Positions 7,869-17,634 of a DNA stretch of 57,695 nt are shown here, piece by piece. Source of the DNA: Micavibrio sp. (GTDB lineage Bacteria; Pseudomonadota; Alphaproteobacteria; Micavibrionales; Micavibrionaceae); NCBI GenBank assembly GCA_028290825.1, contig JAQGJB010000097.1:1-57695 (forward strand). The letters are read 5' to 3'. The notes beneath the pieces were generated by a model that did not search any database, had not been told where the DNA came from, and saw only the letters and a program-made list of their open reading frames with translations. Numbering within the stretch: position 1 is the stretch's first letter; each line of letters begins with the position of its first letter. Made by a program: the position numbers and the translations under genes.

Positions 7869-8840
7869 ATGTTTGATTCCATGACTGCCAAGGCCGATTC
7901 CATCGGCCCGATCGTAAACGCCTTGATTCAACCCTGTACGCATCCGAAACACGGTGTGGACGGGATGAAGCTGATCCAGCTTCTGGCCGGGATGTTTGTC
8001 GAAACGGTACTGTTGTTCGACGATGCGGATGAAGGTCTGGGCGCGGTTTATAACCGCCTGGCGGACGATCTGGGTTGCGAGCCCATGGTGGGTCCGATCG
8101 GCGATCTGGCGTTGCCGGCACCGACCATTATCGACCGCGAGACGGAGCAGGGACGCAGTATCGCCCGACGCCTCTTTGTTGACTGGCTGCACTGCCCGCG
8201 TGATTTTTTTGAACTGGGCCTGGTCGTCGCCCATCACCTGATCGTTGCCATGGAGGAAGACGGGGTGCCGCGTGCGGAATCCTTCCGCATCCTGGTCGAA
8301 TGCGCCAATCGTGGCCTGGCTTACGAGATCGCGGCGCAGGAACTCTGCGACATCGTCATCGACCAGAAAATCGGGCTTGAAGGCTGGTCCCTGTCGGAAA
8401 GCATCAGCGGCCTGTCGGCCATTGCCGGGCGCTCGCTTGCCTTGTCCTTTACCCATACGCAGGTGAGCGCGTTCCGGGGCAGGGATCTGCCTGAATACCT
8501 GGACAAGGTCGCCTATGTCATGACGCAGGAGGCGATCCGCCTCGGCATCCCGGCGGGCAGCGACTGGCGGTTCGGCCTCGCGGCTAATGATCATCCCAAC
8601 TCCGCGCCTTATGAACTGATCGCCGCACTGGAGCCTGTGTGCCGCGATTTCTTCGTGGTAATCAATCTTCACGCTCTGACCGATCAGGCCGTGGCCTGCG
8701 CCAAGGCTGCGGGGCGGATGCTGGCCATGGCATCAGGCGGGGAGCGTCCGGAGATTGAACCGGTAATCTCAAAACCCCTTGCAATGGCGGCAATGACTGA
8801 AACCTACAAGACGGTCTGCAGGGAATATGCTGTAGGATAA
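7869..8840 (+). CDS. Unassigned cytosolic protein
   Basis: Not recognised. The 323-residue product is predicted to be mostly helical and soluble, with no signal peptide. It is acidic in its middle part and has scattered cysteines without a clear metal motif. Codon use matches the GC-rich housekeeping neighbours, and the whole frame is clean, so it is real. The start is uncertain. The ATG is preceded only by a weak GAAG, and an in-frame TTG lies six codons upstream with no ribosome binding site. It stands alone between an SH3 gene and a convergent unknown gene. Confidence 0.72.
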   Translation: MFDSMTAKADSIGPIVNALIQPCTHPKHGVDGMKLIQLLAGMFVETVLLFDDADEGLGAVYNRLADDLGCEPMVGPIGDLALPAPTIIDRETEQGRSIARRLFVDWLHCPRDFFELGLVVAHHLIVAMEEDGVPRAESFRILVECANRGLAYEIAAQELCDIVIDQKIGLEGWSLSESISGLSAIAGRSLALSFTHTQVSAFRGRDLPEYLDKVAYVMTQEAIRLGIPAGSDWRFGLAANDHPNSAPYELIAALEPVCRDFFVVINLHALTDQAVACAKAAGRMLAMASGGERPEIEPVISKPLAMAAMTETYKTVCREYAVG

Positions 8841-8853
8841 AGGCTCGTGTGAA

Positions 8854-9384
8854 TCAGAGCTTCAGTTCTTTCACGGCCTTTATTACACGTTTGTCTGTGA
8901 TGTCGGGAAAACGCCCCTGCATCGCTGTCACGCATGCGGCATCTTTCAACTGCTTGCGGATATCCGGAACAATCGCGCGAACAGTTTTCGCATCCAGTCC
9001 CTTTTCAAGGGCGACAACCGACAGGGCCATTGTGACTTCGGGGCGGCAATAAATATATTCATGGTATTGGGGGTCAAGGGCCGCGATATAATGCTCAACC
9101 TTTTTAAACTCCCCGGCCAATCGCCGTGAAGGGCAGTGCTCGGGTGTTTCAGAGGACTTCCGGGCATTGAATTCGGACGCAAGATTTTCCTCATGAAGGT
9201 CAGCCCCAAGGCGGCCTTTTTTACCTGTCTCACGTTTGTCCGGATACTTTTTGTCCTCGTGACTAAGCCCATAAATGACGCAGACATGCTTGACGTTCCA
9301 GACATCCTCATCACTGTGGAAATTCAGTGAACCGCGGATACCGCGGCGAAGGTCTTGGGCGATTTTTTCCGAACTAAAATTCAT
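8854..9384 (-). CDS. Unassigned protein
   Basis: Not recognised. The 176-residue product is charged and soluble. It starts MNFSSEKIAQDLRRGIRGSL, and the carboxy-terminal half looks helical (ALSVVALEKGLDAKTVRAIV). The gene is convergent with the gene at 7869 (13 bases between stops) and divergent from fabA. AAAGG lies about eight bases before the ATG. No signal peptide or membrane segment is seen. Confidence 0.65.
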   Translation of the reverse strand: MNFSSEKIAQDLRRGIRGSLNFHSDEDVWNVKHVCVIYGLSHEDKKYPDKRETGKKGRLGADLHEENLASEFNARKSSETPEHCPSRRLAGEFKKVEHYIAALDPQYHEYIYCRPEVTMALSVVALEKGLDAKTVRAIVPDIRKQLKDAACVTAMQGRFPDITDKRVIKAVKELKL

Positions 9385-9565
9385 GGCCGGGCCTTTTTTT
9401 ACGGGGACTTAATTAAGTGAGGATGCCTTCCAATAATAGTTTCTATGGAAAGTGTCAAATAAAAATTGACTGTTATCCGGGTTGGGACTTGGACTTCAGG
9501 CAGGAGCCGGACCCAGCCGCCGCTTGCTCAGAGCTATGTAAATGTATTAATTTGTAACAATCGGC

Positions 9566-9595
9566 TTGCCTCACCATGGCATTCTTTCGTATAAG
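9566..9595 (+). promoter_or_regulatory. Sigma-70-like promoter of fabA-fabB-fabI
   Basis: TTGCCT (-35) and TATAAG (-10) with an 18-base spacer lie about 28 bases before the fabA start, in a 238-base gap that otherwise holds no gene. Prediction from sequence only. Confidence 0.55.
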
Positions 9596-9622
9596 TTACC
9601 GCATCCAATAAAGGGTAATGAC

Positions 9623-10171
9623 ATGAGCAACTTGGCTGAAAAAATGACCGCGAGCTTTACACCCAAATCAAGCTATTCCTATGAAGACCTCATTGCCTGC
9701 GGGCACGGGCAGGTCTTTGGCCCCGGCAATGCGAAACTGCCGTTGCCACCGATGCTGATGTTTGACCGCATCACTGAAATCTCGGCGACAGGCGGGGTGG
9801 CAGACAAGGGCTTCCTCAACGCCGAATTCGATATCAAACCTGATCTCTGGTTCTTCCAGTGTCATTTTGAAGGTGACCCGGTGATGCCGGGCTGCCTGGG
9901 TCTGGACAGCCTGTGGCAATTGCTGGGCTTCTACCTCGGCTGGACCGGAGCACCGGGTTCGGGCCGCGCCCTCGGTCTTGGCGAACTGAAATTCACCGGC
10001 CAGGTCTTGCCGGAAACGAAACTGGTCCAATATCATCTGGACATCAAACGCGTCATCAACCGCAAGCTTGTCCTCGGCGTTGCCGACGGCCAGGTGATTG
10101 CCGATGGCAAAGTCATCTACGAAGCGACCGATCTGAAAGTCGGTCTGTTCGACAATCCACGCTCTCTCTAA
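9623..10171 (+). CDS. fabA: FabA, 3-hydroxydecanoyl-ACP dehydratase/isomerase
   Basis: Hot-dog-fold enzyme that dehydrates 3-hydroxydecanoyl-ACP and isomerises trans-2- to cis-3-decenoyl-ACP, the branch point to unsaturated fatty acids. The 182-residue product carries the active-site region [19 protein letters not shown], with the catalytic His and, at its end, the Asp. The ATG giving MSNLAEKM is chosen because AAGGGT lies just upstream; a longer in-frame frame starting at 9566 runs through the promoter. It is the first gene of fabA-fabB-fabI. The irr/fur-type regulator that often precedes this operon in rhizobia is absent here. Confidence 0.96.
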   Translation: MSNLAEKMTASFTPKSSYSYEDLIACGHGQVFGPGNAKLPLPPMLMFDRITEISATGGVADKGFLNAEFDIKPDLWFFQCHFEGDPVMPGCLGLDSLWQLLGFYLGWTGAPGSGRALGLGELKFTGQVLPETKLVQYHLDIKRVINRKLVLGVADGQVIADGKVIYEATDLKVGLFDNPRSL

Positions 10172-10191
10172 CCAGAGTCAGGAATACAATC

Positions 10192-11433
10192 ATGACAGAC
10201 ACGATCAAAAAACGCCGTGTGGTGGTAACCGGTCTTGGCATTGTTTCATGCATTGGCAACAATGCCGAAGAAGTCATGGCATCCCTTAAAGCAGGGAAGT
10301 CAGGCATCTCTGCATCCGAAGATTACAAGGCGCGGGGTTTCCGCAGCCAGGTCTACGGCAAGCCGAACATCGACCTTCAGGCCGCGATCGACCGCCGCCT
10401 TTTCCGTTTCATGGGCGAGGCCGCGGCCTATACGCATCTCTCCATGGTGCAGGCCGTCGCAGACGCAGGACTAACGCCTGAGCAGGTCAGCAACCCACGC
10501 ACCGGCGCGATTGTCGGCTCTGGCGGACCATCGACCCATTATCAGGTTGAAGCCGCGAAGACTGTCGAAGAAACAGGCAGCCCGAAAAAAATCGGCCCGT
10601 TCGCGGTTCCAAAATGCATGTCGTCCACCACATCGGCGACACTTTGCACAAACTTCAAGATCAAGGGCGTAAACTATTCAATCTCATCCGCCTGCTCAAC
10701 ATCGGCGCATTGCATCGGCAACGCGGCGGAGATGATTCAATGGGGCAAGCAGGACATTATGTTTGCCGGTGGCGGCGAGGATCTGGACTGGACGCTGTCA
10801 TGCCTGTTCGACGCGATGGGCGCAATGTCTTCGAAATATAACGACACCCCGGAAAAATCCTCCCGTGCCTATGACGCGAACCGCGACGGCTTCGTGATTG
10901 CGGGCGGCGGCGGCATTCTGGTTCTTGAGGAACTGGAACACGCAAAGGCGCGCGGCGCAAAAATTTATGCCGAAATCACCGGCTATGGCGCGACCTCAGA
11001 CGGCGAAGATATGGTTGCGCCGAATGGCGAAGGTGCGGTCCGCTGCATGCAGCAGGCGCTTGAGACCGTTAATGGCCCGGTCACCTATATCAACACCCAC
11101 GGCACATCCACGCCGGTCGGCGATACCAAGGAAATCGGCGCCATTCGCCAAGTGTTTACAGGCAAAGATGTCCCGCATATCAGCTCGACCAAATCCATGA
11201 CAGGCCATTGCCTGGGCGGGGCAGGGGTGCAGGAGGCGATTTACTGCCTGCTGATGATGCAGGGTAAATTCGTCGCGCCAAGCATTAACATCGAAACCAT
11301 CGATCCAGACTTTGCCGATATGCCGATCGCCCGTGAGCGTATCGACAATGTCGACCACACTACAATTCTCTCCAACTCCTTTGGCTTTGGCGGTACGAAC
11401 TGCACTTTGGCCTTGTCCCGCTACCTGGAATAA
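10192..11433 (+). CDS. fabB: FabB, 3-ketoacyl-ACP synthase I
   Basis: Condensing enzyme that elongates the cis-unsaturated acyl-ACP made by FabA. The 413-residue thiolase-fold protein shows the nucleophile cysteine in [11 protein letters not shown] and the two active-site histidines in [11 protein letters not shown] and [10 protein letters not shown]. It ends with the family's NSFGFGGTN loop. The start follows AGGA and lies 20 bases after fabA, giving the FabB-type beginning [14 protein letters not shown]. Pairing with fabA supports FabB over FabF. Confidence 0.96.
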   Translation: MTDTIKKRRVVVTGLGIVSCIGNNAEEVMASLKAGKSGISASEDYKARGFRSQVYGKPNIDLQAAIDRRLFRFMGEAAAYTHLSMVQAVADAGLTPEQVSNPRTGAIVGSGGPSTHYQVEAAKTVEETGSPKKIGPFAVPKCMSSTTSATLCTNFKIKGVNYSISSACSTSAHCIGNAAEMIQWGKQDIMFAGGGEDLDWTLSCLFDAMGAMSSKYNDTPEKSSRAYDANRDGFVIAGGGGILVLEELEHAKARGAKIYAEITGYGATSDGEDMVAPNGEGAVRCMQQALETVNGPVTYINTHGTSTPVGDTKEIGAIRQVFTGKDVPHISSTKSMTGHCLGGAGVQEAIYCLLMMQGKFVAPSINIETIDPDFADMPIARERIDNVDHTTILSNSFGFGGTNCTLALSRYLE

Positions 11434-11437
11434 TTTT

Positions 11438-12250
11438 ATGACCGACTTGATGAAGAATAAACGCGGCCTGATCATGGGCGTAGCCAATGATCACTCAATT
11501 GCCTGGGGTATTGCCCGCACCTTACGGGCGCATGGCGCGGAACTAGCCTTCACCTATCAGGGTGACTCACTGAAAAAGCGCGTCGAGCCTCTGGCAAAAG
11601 AGGCCGGCTCTACTTTTATTCTCGATTGCGATGTCCAGAATGAGGGCCAGGTTGGTTCCGTTTTTGATGCGATTGAAAAGGAATGGGGTGAGCTGGACTT
11701 CCTGGTTCACGCCGTCGCTTATTCAAACAAGGAAGAATTGAAAGGGCGTTATGTCGACACTACGCTCGAAAACTTTTTGCAGACCATGCATATCTCTTGT
11801 TATTCCTTCACCTCTGTCATGCGCCGCGCCGCGCCGCTGATGAAGAATGGTGGCTCGGCCATTACGCTGACCTATTACGGTGCCGAGAAGGTCATGCCAA
11901 ATTACAATGTCATGGGCGTTGCCAAGGCCGCGCTTGAGGCGTCGACACGCTACCTCGCCGCCGATCTCGGCCCGCAGGGAATTCGTGTGAATGCTGTTTC
12001 CGCAGGCCCGATGCGGACGATTGCCGGTTCGGCTATCGGCTCCGCCCGCGTCACCTATAAATACAATATGCTCACCTCGCCGCTGCGCCGCGCCGTGGAA
12101 CTCGATGAACTGGGCGGCACGGGCCTCTATCTGCTCTCCGAACTCGGCGGTGCGGTGACGGGGGAAACGCATTATGTTGATTGCGGATTTAACGCCTTGG
12201 GTATGCCGCAAAACCTGAATGAGGTCATGGCTGCTCTTGGCGGCGATTGA
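11438..12250 (+). CDS. fabI: FabI, enoyl-ACP reductase (NADH)
   Basis: Short-chain dehydrogenase-type enzyme that completes each elongation round by reducing enoyl-ACP; it is the triclosan target in other bacteria. The 270-residue product begins with KRGLIMGVANDHSIAWGIA, the FabI cofactor-binding pattern. The active-site Tyr and Lys are in YNVMGVAK (Tyr-x6-Lys). The start is four bases after the fabB stop, with no clear ribosome binding site of its own, so translation is probably coupled. It ends the operon before a strong terminator. Confidence 0.96.
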   Translation: MTDLMKNKRGLIMGVANDHSIAWGIARTLRAHGAELAFTYQGDSLKKRVEPLAKEAGSTFILDCDVQNEGQVGSVFDAIEKEWGELDFLVHAVAYSNKEELKGRYVDTTLENFLQTMHISCYSFTSVMRRAAPLMKNGGSAITLTYYGAEKVMPNYNVMGVAKAALEASTRYLAADLGPQGIRVNAVSAGPMRTIAGSAIGSARVTYKYNMLTSPLRRAVELDELGGTGLYLLSELGGAVTGETHYVDCGFNALGMPQNLNEVMAALGGD

Positions 12251-12285
12251 TCGACTGGTTATTCAAGGTTGATTAGCTAGAGCAT

Positions 12286-12320
12286 AAAAAAATCCCCTAT
12301 TAGTAATAGGGGATTTTTTT
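12286..12320 (+). terminator. Terminator after fabI, bidirectional
   Basis: Perfect inverted repeat built on AAAAAAATCCCCTATTA and its complement around one central G, ending in seven T. It also suits the convergent mscL/ugpQ unit on the minus strand. Confidence 0.9.
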
Positions 12321-12343
12321 ACTCTGAGGGCACTCAAAAAAGA

Positions 12344-12745
12344 TTATTTTTTAAGCAGATCGCGGATTTCCTCCAGCAGAATTTCCTGGCGAGGCGGCGG
12401 CGGTGCTTCGGCATCGCCGGTATCCTGTTTACGCTTCAGTTTGTTCATCACTGTAATAATCATGAACATCGCCCAGGCGACGATCAGGAAGTTGACGATG
12501 GTCTGGATGAACAGGCCATAGTTGATTGTCACGGCGGCGACATCGTCGTGCTTTTCGATCATGTTCCATTTCAGGTCACTGAAATTGATACGGCCCATGA
12601 GCGCCCCGAGGGGCGGCATAATCACATCTTTAACCAGGGAGTTGGTGATGGAGCCGAACGCCGTCCCAATGACAACACCGACCGCAAGGTCGATAACGTT
12701 GCCCCGCATGGCGAATTCGCGAAATTCTTTGACGAGTTTAAGCAT
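12344..12745 (-). CDS. mscL: MscL, large-conductance mechanosensitive channel
   Basis: Inner-membrane channel that opens under high membrane tension to release solutes during hypo-osmotic shock. The 133-residue protein has the conserved amino-terminal helix (KEFREFAMRGNVIDLAVGVV), TM1 near 15-40, a periplasmic loop, TM2 near 75-98, and a carboxy-terminal helix ending LLEEIRDLLKK. AAGGA precedes the ATG. It lies 15 bases downstream of the phosphodiesterase gene, so the two may be co-transcribed. Confidence 0.96.
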   Translation of the reverse strand: MLKLVKEFREFAMRGNVIDLAVGVVIGTAFGSITNSLVKDVIMPPLGALMGRINFSDLKWNMIEKHDDVAAVTINYGLFIQTIVNFLIVAWAMFMIITVMNKLKRKQDTGDAEAPPPPRQEILLEEIRDLLKK

Positions 12746-12760
12746 GGATTTTCCTTTATT

Positions 12761-13513
12761 TTAATGAACTTTCATCAGGTTCTGCGCGATGACGTCCGGG
12801 CAGTTGCTGAACATTGAATCCACACCGAAGGCTTGCAGCTGACGTGCTAGCTGCGGATCATTGATTGTGTAGACCATAACCGGCTTTTCAAAATCAATGA
12901 TGTCTTCGATCAGTTCCCGGGTCGCAATCTTCTTGCCGATATTGACCGTTGCGCCATCAAGGTATTCAACGATATCGCGCCAGTTTTCAGGCATGTCTTC
13001 ATCATCATCGAACAGGACGCCGCGGTACCAGTCCGGCGCCATATCAAGAGCGACCTCAAGACAGACCGGTTGAAAACTGGATATTAGCAAACGCTCATGA
13101 TCATCCCAGATGCGAGACATGACATCGAGCGCAACCTCAGCCGTTTCTTTTTCACGACCGGGGGTCGGTTTGATTTCGAGGTTTAGGCCGAGATTCTTGG
13201 CCAGAATGACATCAAGCGCATCTTCAAGCGTCGGTATTTTCGCACCCGAAAAACTGTCGCCGTACCAGGCCCCTGCGTCGAGATCGCGCAAGTATTCCCA
13301 GTCATGATCGGCCACGTTGCCAAAGCCGTTGGTGGTCCGTTCCAAGGTATCGTCATGCATGATGATCGGTACGCCGTCCTTTGACAGCATCACATCAAGC
13401 TCCACCCATTCCGTGCCGAGGTCGGCAGCAGTAATGATGCTTTCCAGCGTATTTTCTGGTGCATACGCACAAGCGCCGCGATGGCCGATGACTTTTGGGA
13501 GTTTTAAGGGCAT
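12761..13513 (-). CDS. Glycerophosphodiester phosphodiesterase (UgpQ-like)
   Basis: Hydrolyses deacylated phospholipids to glycerol-3-phosphate and an alcohol. The 250-residue TIM-barrel protein shows the family motifs: HRGACAYAPENT with the catalytic His near residue 11, ELDVMLSKDG, HDDTLERTTNG, and LEIKPTP. No signal peptide is present, so it is the cytosolic UgpQ type rather than periplasmic GlpQ. It is upstream of mscL on the same strand and divergent from the acidic protein gene at 13588. Confidence 0.9.
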   Translation of the reverse strand: MPLKLPKVIGHRGACAYAPENTLESIITAADLGTEWVELDVMLSKDGVPIIMHDDTLERTTNGFGNVADHDWEYLRDLDAGAWYGDSFSGAKIPTLEDALDVILAKNLGLNLEIKPTPGREKETAEVALDVMSRIWDDHERLLISSFQPVCLEVALDMAPDWYRGVLFDDDEDMPENWRDIVEYLDGATVNIGKKIATRELIEDIIDFEKPVMVYTINDPQLARQLQAFGVDSMFSNCPDVIAQNLMKVH

Positions 13514-13540
13514 GGCATTTGATACCTTTTTTGAACTAAT

Positions 13541-13570
13541 TAGACAAGCAGGCTGTGCACGATGTAAAAT
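13541..13570 (+). promoter_or_regulatory. Putative promoter of the gene at 13588
   Basis: TAGACA (-35) and TAAAAT (-10) are separated by 18 bases. The predicted transcript start, near 13577, falls after an in-frame GTG at 13555, which favours the ATG at 13588 as the true start. Confidence 0.4.
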
Positions 13571-13587
13571 TAAGATATATTAAAAAA

Positions 13588-14544
13588 ATGGTATTTTGGC
13601 GCAAGAAACCACCGAAAGATCCCGACGACTTCCTTGAATCCCAAGGCGGCGCGCACCTGCCTGCGGCCTCCGGCCGTAAGCCTAAACCCGGTTACGCGCT
13701 CGATCCCGTGAAAGAAGATGCTTATCGCTATATTGTCGATAGCGTTGACGAAGATGACGACGAAGACGAAGACGAGTCCGAAGAAGGGTCGCAAAGCGGG
13801 TCAGGCGGTGGGGGCAGACGCCCGCGCGGCGATAAAAAACAATCCGTTGGTGAATCGGTCAAGGGCAATGTGGCCGTCGGCGGCGCATCAAGCAAGGGTG
13901 ACGGCGATCGCAAAATGACCGACAAGCAGCAAAGCAAAATCATGGCGAACGCATCGGTGAAGACCCGCGCGATGGCGGATGGCGGCGATGCGATGGACAA
14001 GGCCCGCAGCGGTTCATTCAAAACACTGGATTCCGAAGTCCGCAATATGAGCGGCCGTGATCTTTATGATCAGCTCTCCACCAATCCAACCCAGATGGAA
14101 AAAATCTCCACCGTCGAAGTGCAGCAGAAAATGATCGCCGATGGCTTCGGCAAGCAGCTTGAAGTTATGACGAGCGGAACTTATGAGGCATCCCAAACCG
14201 CGGGACGTAAGGAGGTCATGAACGCCCTGATGGCCAAACCGATCAGCGATATGACCCCCGACGAACAATCCTTCATCTGGGACAAACTGGTCGAGCTGGG
14301 TCAGGCAAGCGGCCAGTTCGACGGCAGCCTTGATATGCTAAGCTCTGCAGTAGGCGGCTTTGTAATGAGTTCGCCGTCAGGCGAGAACCTGGTGAAAGAG
14401 GGGCGTGTTCTGTTGGGAACAGGCCGTTCCCCGCTTCGGGAAGCATTCACCCAGGCCGTTCATAACATCGCTACGAAAATGGTGGCAAAGTATCATCAGG
14501 TCCTGAAGCACGAGATAAAACCACCCGGTCCGGGCGGCAGGTAA
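13588..14544 (+). CDS. Unassigned protein with an acidic low-complexity region
   Basis: Not recognised. The 318-residue product begins basic (MVFWRKKPPKDPDDF). From about residue 52 it has a run of Asp/Glu (SVDEDDDEDEDESEEG) followed by a Gly/Ser linker. A helical region from about 125 to 290 is rich in Ala, Met and Gln. There is no signal peptide or membrane segment. The helical part repeats statements of the type ISTVEVQQKMIADGFGKQ and might be a protein-binding domain. An in-frame GTG 11 codons upstream is an alternative start, but the predicted promoter argues against it. No good ribosome binding site is visible, so translation may start on a very short leader. Confidence 0.7.
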   Translation: MVFWRKKPPKDPDDFLESQGGAHLPAASGRKPKPGYALDPVKEDAYRYIVDSVDEDDDEDEDESEEGSQSGSGGGGRRPRGDKKQSVGESVKGNVAVGGASSKGDGDRKMTDKQQSKIMANASVKTRAMADGGDAMDKARSGSFKTLDSEVRNMSGRDLYDQLSTNPTQMEKISTVEVQQKMIADGFGKQLEVMTSGTYEASQTAGRKEVMNALMAKPISDMTPDEQSFIWDKLVELGQASGQFDGSLDMLSSAVGGFVMSSPSGENLVKEGRVLLGTGRSPLREAFTQAVHNIATKMVAKYHQVLKHEIKPPGPGGR

Positions 14545-14563
14545 ATTTCTTCTTTAGGATTGC

Positions 14564-14593
14564 AAAAAGGGCGGCATTTCTGCCGCCCTTTTT
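14564..14593. terminator. Bidirectional terminator between convergent genes
   Basis: A perfect 13-bp stem (AAAAAGGGCGGCA and its complement) with a TTTC loop has T runs on both strands. It ends both pnp (minus) and the gene at 13588 (plus). Confidence 0.92.
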
Positions 14594-14615
14594 CTTATTC
14601 TTTCAGTCGCAGGAA

Positions 14616-16772
14616 TTAGCCTGCGTCGCGTTCGCCGTCTTCGTTACGGGCAGGTTTTTCTTTCGCGGCGATGATCTCGCCGGTTTCCTGGTTAACGCGT
14701 TTCATCGACAGTTTGATTTTGCCGCGGTCATCGAAGCCGACGAGCAGGGCTTTCACCTGGTCGCCTTCTTTAACAACGTCGGTTGTCTTGGCAACGCGGG
14801 CATCGGCGAGTTCAGAGATGTGAACCAGACCGTCTTTGCCCGGCATGAAGTTGACGAAGGCACCGAAATCGGTGGTCTTCACGACTTTGCCGTCATAGAC
14901 AACGCCAACTTCCGGATCATCTGTAATGCCTTTGATGATGCGGATGGCGTGATCGATTGATTTCATGTCGACAGCCGAAACCTTGATCGTGCCGTCATCA
15001 TCGATATCGATTTTGGCGCCGGTGGTTTCAACGATCTCACGAATGACTTTACCGCCGGTTCCGATGACTTCACGAATTTTGTCTTTCGGAATGGTCAGGG
15101 TCGCGATTTGTGGAGCGAATTCGCTCAGTTCCGTCCGCGCCGCGGTCATGGCTTTTGCCATTTCGCCGAGGATATGCAGACGGCCTTCACGAGCCTGTTT
15201 CACGGCGATGGTCATGATCTCTTCGGTGATCGAAGTGATTTTGATGTCCATCTGCAGGGCGGTGATGCCCTTGTCGGTACCGGCCACTTTGAAGTCCATA
15301 TCGCCGAGGTGATCTTCATCACCAAGGATGTCGGAAATCACAGCGAAGTCTTTGCCTTCTTTAATCAGGCCCATTGCAATACCCGCAACCGGACGGATCA
15401 GCGGAACGCCCGCATCCATCAGGGAGAGTGATGTACCGCAAACAGTAGCCATCGAAGACGAGCCGTTCGATTCAGTGATCTCGGACACGGTACGGATCGT
15501 GTACGGGAAGTCCGCAGCCTTTGGCAGCAACGGGTGGATTGCGCGCCATGCCAGTTTACCGTGACCGATTTCGCGGCGGCCCGGAGGTGACATACGGCCG
15601 ACTTCACCAACCGAGTAGGATGGGAAGTTGTAGTGCAGCATGAATGCCAGTTTCGATTCACCGACGAGAGCGTCAATGGTCTGTTCATCCTGACCGGTGC
15701 CGAGTGTGGTCACGACGAGCGCTTGTGTCTCACCACGTGTGAACAGGGCCGAACCGTGTGTGCGTGGCAGAACACCAACTTCGGAAACGATCGGACGGAT
15801 AGTTGTTGTGTCACGGCCATCAATACGGGAACCGTTTTTCAGGATCTGGCCACGGACAACGTCCGATTCCAGTTTGAAGAACGCGTTGCCGACCATTTCC
15901 TTGCCGATTGATTTGTCTTCACTGATGAAGGCTTCCATGGCTTTCTTTTTGATCTCGCCGACTTTTTCCTGACGGGTCAGTTTTACTTTTTCGGTGTAGG
16001 CGGTGGCCAGTTCGGATTCAAACTTGGCTTTGATGTCCTTGTTCAGTTGTGCGATTTCAGGGCGCACTTCTGTCACCGGCCATGGTTCTTTCGCGGCCAT
16101 TTCAGCAAGTGCAATGATGCCGTCGATGGCAGGCTGGAAAGCGTTCCAGCCGAACATGACTGCACCCAGCATGATGTCTTCGCTCAGTTCCTGTGCTTCT
16201 GATTCGACCATGAGAACGCCTTCTTTGGTACCGGCAACGACGAGGTCGAGGACGGACTCGGCGGATTCTTCAATGGTCGGGTTCAATTTGTATTCACCGT
16301 TAATGTACGCAACACGCGCACCGGCAACCGGACCCATGAACGGGATACCGGAAATGGTCAGGGCAGCAGAACAGCCCAGCATCGCAACGATATCGGCAGG
16401 GGTTTCGAGATCATGTGAAACGACGGTTGCGATAATCTGCACTTCGTTGAGGAAACTTTCCGGGAACAGCGGGCGGATCGGACGGTCGATCAGACGGGAT
16501 GTCAGTGTTTCGAATTCGCTTGGACGCGCTTCACGTTTGAAGAAGCCGCCCGGGATCTTACCGGCTGCGTATGCTTTTTCCTGATAGTGAACGGAGAGCG
16601 GGAAGAAATCCTGGCCTTCCTTGATCGATCGCGCACCAACAACGGTACACAGAACGGACGTTCCGCCCATGGTCGCGAGCACAGCACCATCAGCCTGACG
16701 GGCAATTTTGCCTGTCTCGAGGGTGACTTTCTGGCCGCCGAAATCGAATTCTTTACGGTAGACGTTAAACAT
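14616..16772 (-). CDS. pnp: PNPase, polyribonucleotide nucleotidyltransferase
   Basis: Phosphorolytic 3'-5' exoribonuclease, a core enzyme of RNA decay and usually part of the degradosome. The 718-residue product has two RNase PH domains (about 10-145 and 320-455) joined by a helical linker. A KH domain near 550-610 has the GxxG loop [12 protein letters not shown], and an S1 domain near 620-690 includes [20 protein letters not shown] short acidic/basic tail follows. AAGGA precedes the ATG. In most Alphaproteobacteria pnp directly follows rpsO; here rpsO lies 8.3 kb upstream, so pnp needs its own promoter or tolerates a long spacer. Confidence 0.97.
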   Translation of the reverse strand: MFNVYRKEFDFGGQKVTLETGKIARQADGAVLATMGGTSVLCTVVGARSIKEGQDFFPLSVHYQEKAYAAGKIPGGFFKREARPSEFETLTSRLIDRPIRPLFPESFLNEVQIIATVVSHDLETPADIVAMLGCSAALTISGIPFMGPVAGARVAYINGEYKLNPTIEESAESVLDLVVAGTKEGVLMVESEAQELSEDIMLGAVMFGWNAFQPAIDGIIALAEMAAKEPWPVTEVRPEIAQLNKDIKAKFESELATAYTEKVKLTRQEKVGEIKKKAMEAFISEDKSIGKEMVGNAFFKLESDVVRGQILKNGSRIDGRDTTTIRPIVSEVGVLPRTHGSALFTRGETQALVVTTLGTGQDEQTIDALVGESKLAFMLHYNFPSYSVGEVGRMSPPGRREIGHGKLAWRAIHPLLPKAADFPYTIRTVSEITESNGSSSMATVCGTSLSLMDAGVPLIRPVAGIAMGLIKEGKDFAVISDILGDEDHLGDMDFKVAGTDKGITALQMDIKITSITEEIMTIAVKQAREGRLHILGEMAKAMTAARTELSEFAPQIATLTIPKDKIREVIGTGGKVIREIVETTGAKIDIDDDGTIKVSAVDMKSIDHAIRIIKGITDDPEVGVVYDGKVVKTTDFGAFVNFMPGKDGLVHISELADARVAKTTDVVKEGDQVKALLVGFDDRGKIKLSMKRVNQETGEIIAAKEKPARNEDGERDAG

Positions 16773-17094
16773 ATAGTTTTCCTTTTGTGTGGTGTCACTC
16801 CCAGGTCCCCTATGGACATGAGATGACGGTCATAAAATGACGCTTCGGACGTTGGGGGAGGGGTTCGGTGGACGATCAAAACCAGCAGTAAAATCTGGGC
16901 TTAACTGTCAACCGGAACGCCGCCTCCGGACCTTGCGCCAACTGCTGTTTTAATACGATTAAATGCGGGCATAGTCAAAGGAAATGTGCCGCATTCTGGT
17001 AAATAAAGCGATGTTGACCTCAGGGGCGGGGGCTTTAATATCACGGGCGAAAACAGAGGCGGCGGTAAAATACGATAGATAAGGCAGACTGATA
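16773..17094. other. Intergenic region between pnp and the gene at 17095
   Basis: 322 bases separating divergent genes. I see no protein-coding frame with a ribosome binding site. On the minus strand a TTGACA at 16906-16911 could be the -35 of a pnp promoter, but its -10 is poor. On the plus strand a good promoter is present at 17014-17041. The roughly 135-base pnp leader may carry regulatory structure, as pnp leaders often do, but I cannot identify a specific element. Confidence 0.5.
17014..17041 (+). promoter_or_regulatory. Putative promoter of the genes at 17095 and 17635
   Basis: TTGACC and TAATAT with a 16-base spacer, about 54 bases before the ATG at 17095. Confidence 0.5.
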
Positions 17095-17610
17095 ATGACT
17101 GACATAAACCAACTCTCAACAGGGGCCAAGGTGACTAAAACTGCGGCTGACATAGCCACTATCGGTTTGAGTTTTGCTTTTGCCGCCGCAGCCTGCAGGA
17201 CAGGACCGTATGCAGGCGGGGCGGCGGCGGCTGCCGTAACCCTACCTGTTCTATATTCGATGATGGGAGTTGTGTTCCGCCATTTAGGTCAGCCCGAAAA
17301 CCCGTTCGTTCATGAGATCAGCCGACAAACTGGCCTGCAGATAACAGCGGGCGCATTAAAAAATATTTTTGCCGACGTAAAATCCGCAGCGATTGCGACG
17401 GCAATATTAGGATTCGTCGGATTGACCGCAGGTGTGCTTGTTTCCGAAACGGAAAAATCCTCTGAAAGAGCAGAGGCGCTTCGCAACAGGATGACGCTGC
17501 CCGGTGATACTTTAATCAGGGCGAAGGGGTTGTGTAACCAGCAGACACGTTACTCCTATGTGATTCCCTATACCCACGAAGGCAGGCAATACAAAATTGT
17601 TTGCCCCTAA
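17095..17610 (+). CDS. Unassigned membrane protein
   Basis: Not recognised. The 171-residue product has three likely membrane segments: about 19-37 (Ala-rich), 41-61, and 98-116 (AILGFVGLTAGVLV). A hydrophilic carboxy-terminal domain of about 55 residues carries two cysteines (KGLCNQQTR and KIVCP), possibly a periplasmic disulfide. The ribosome binding site is weak (AAGG at long spacing). It lies 24 bases before the next gene and probably shares its transcript. Confidence 0.65.
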   Translation: MTDINQLSTGAKVTKTAADIATIGLSFAFAAAACRTGPYAGGAAAAAVTLPVLYSMMGVVFRHLGQPENPFVHEISRQTGLQITAGALKNIFADVKSAAIATAILGFVGLTAGVLVSETEKSSERAEALRNRMTLPGDTLIRAKGLCNQQTRYSYVIPYTHEGRQYKIVCP

Positions 17611-17634
17611 GCCACCGACCTTACGGAGACCGGA

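Noticed and set aside
7731-8672. 313-codon open frame on the minus strand
   Set aside because: Antisense to the unassigned gene at 7869, with shadow-type composition. The plus-strand frame is better supported by codon use.
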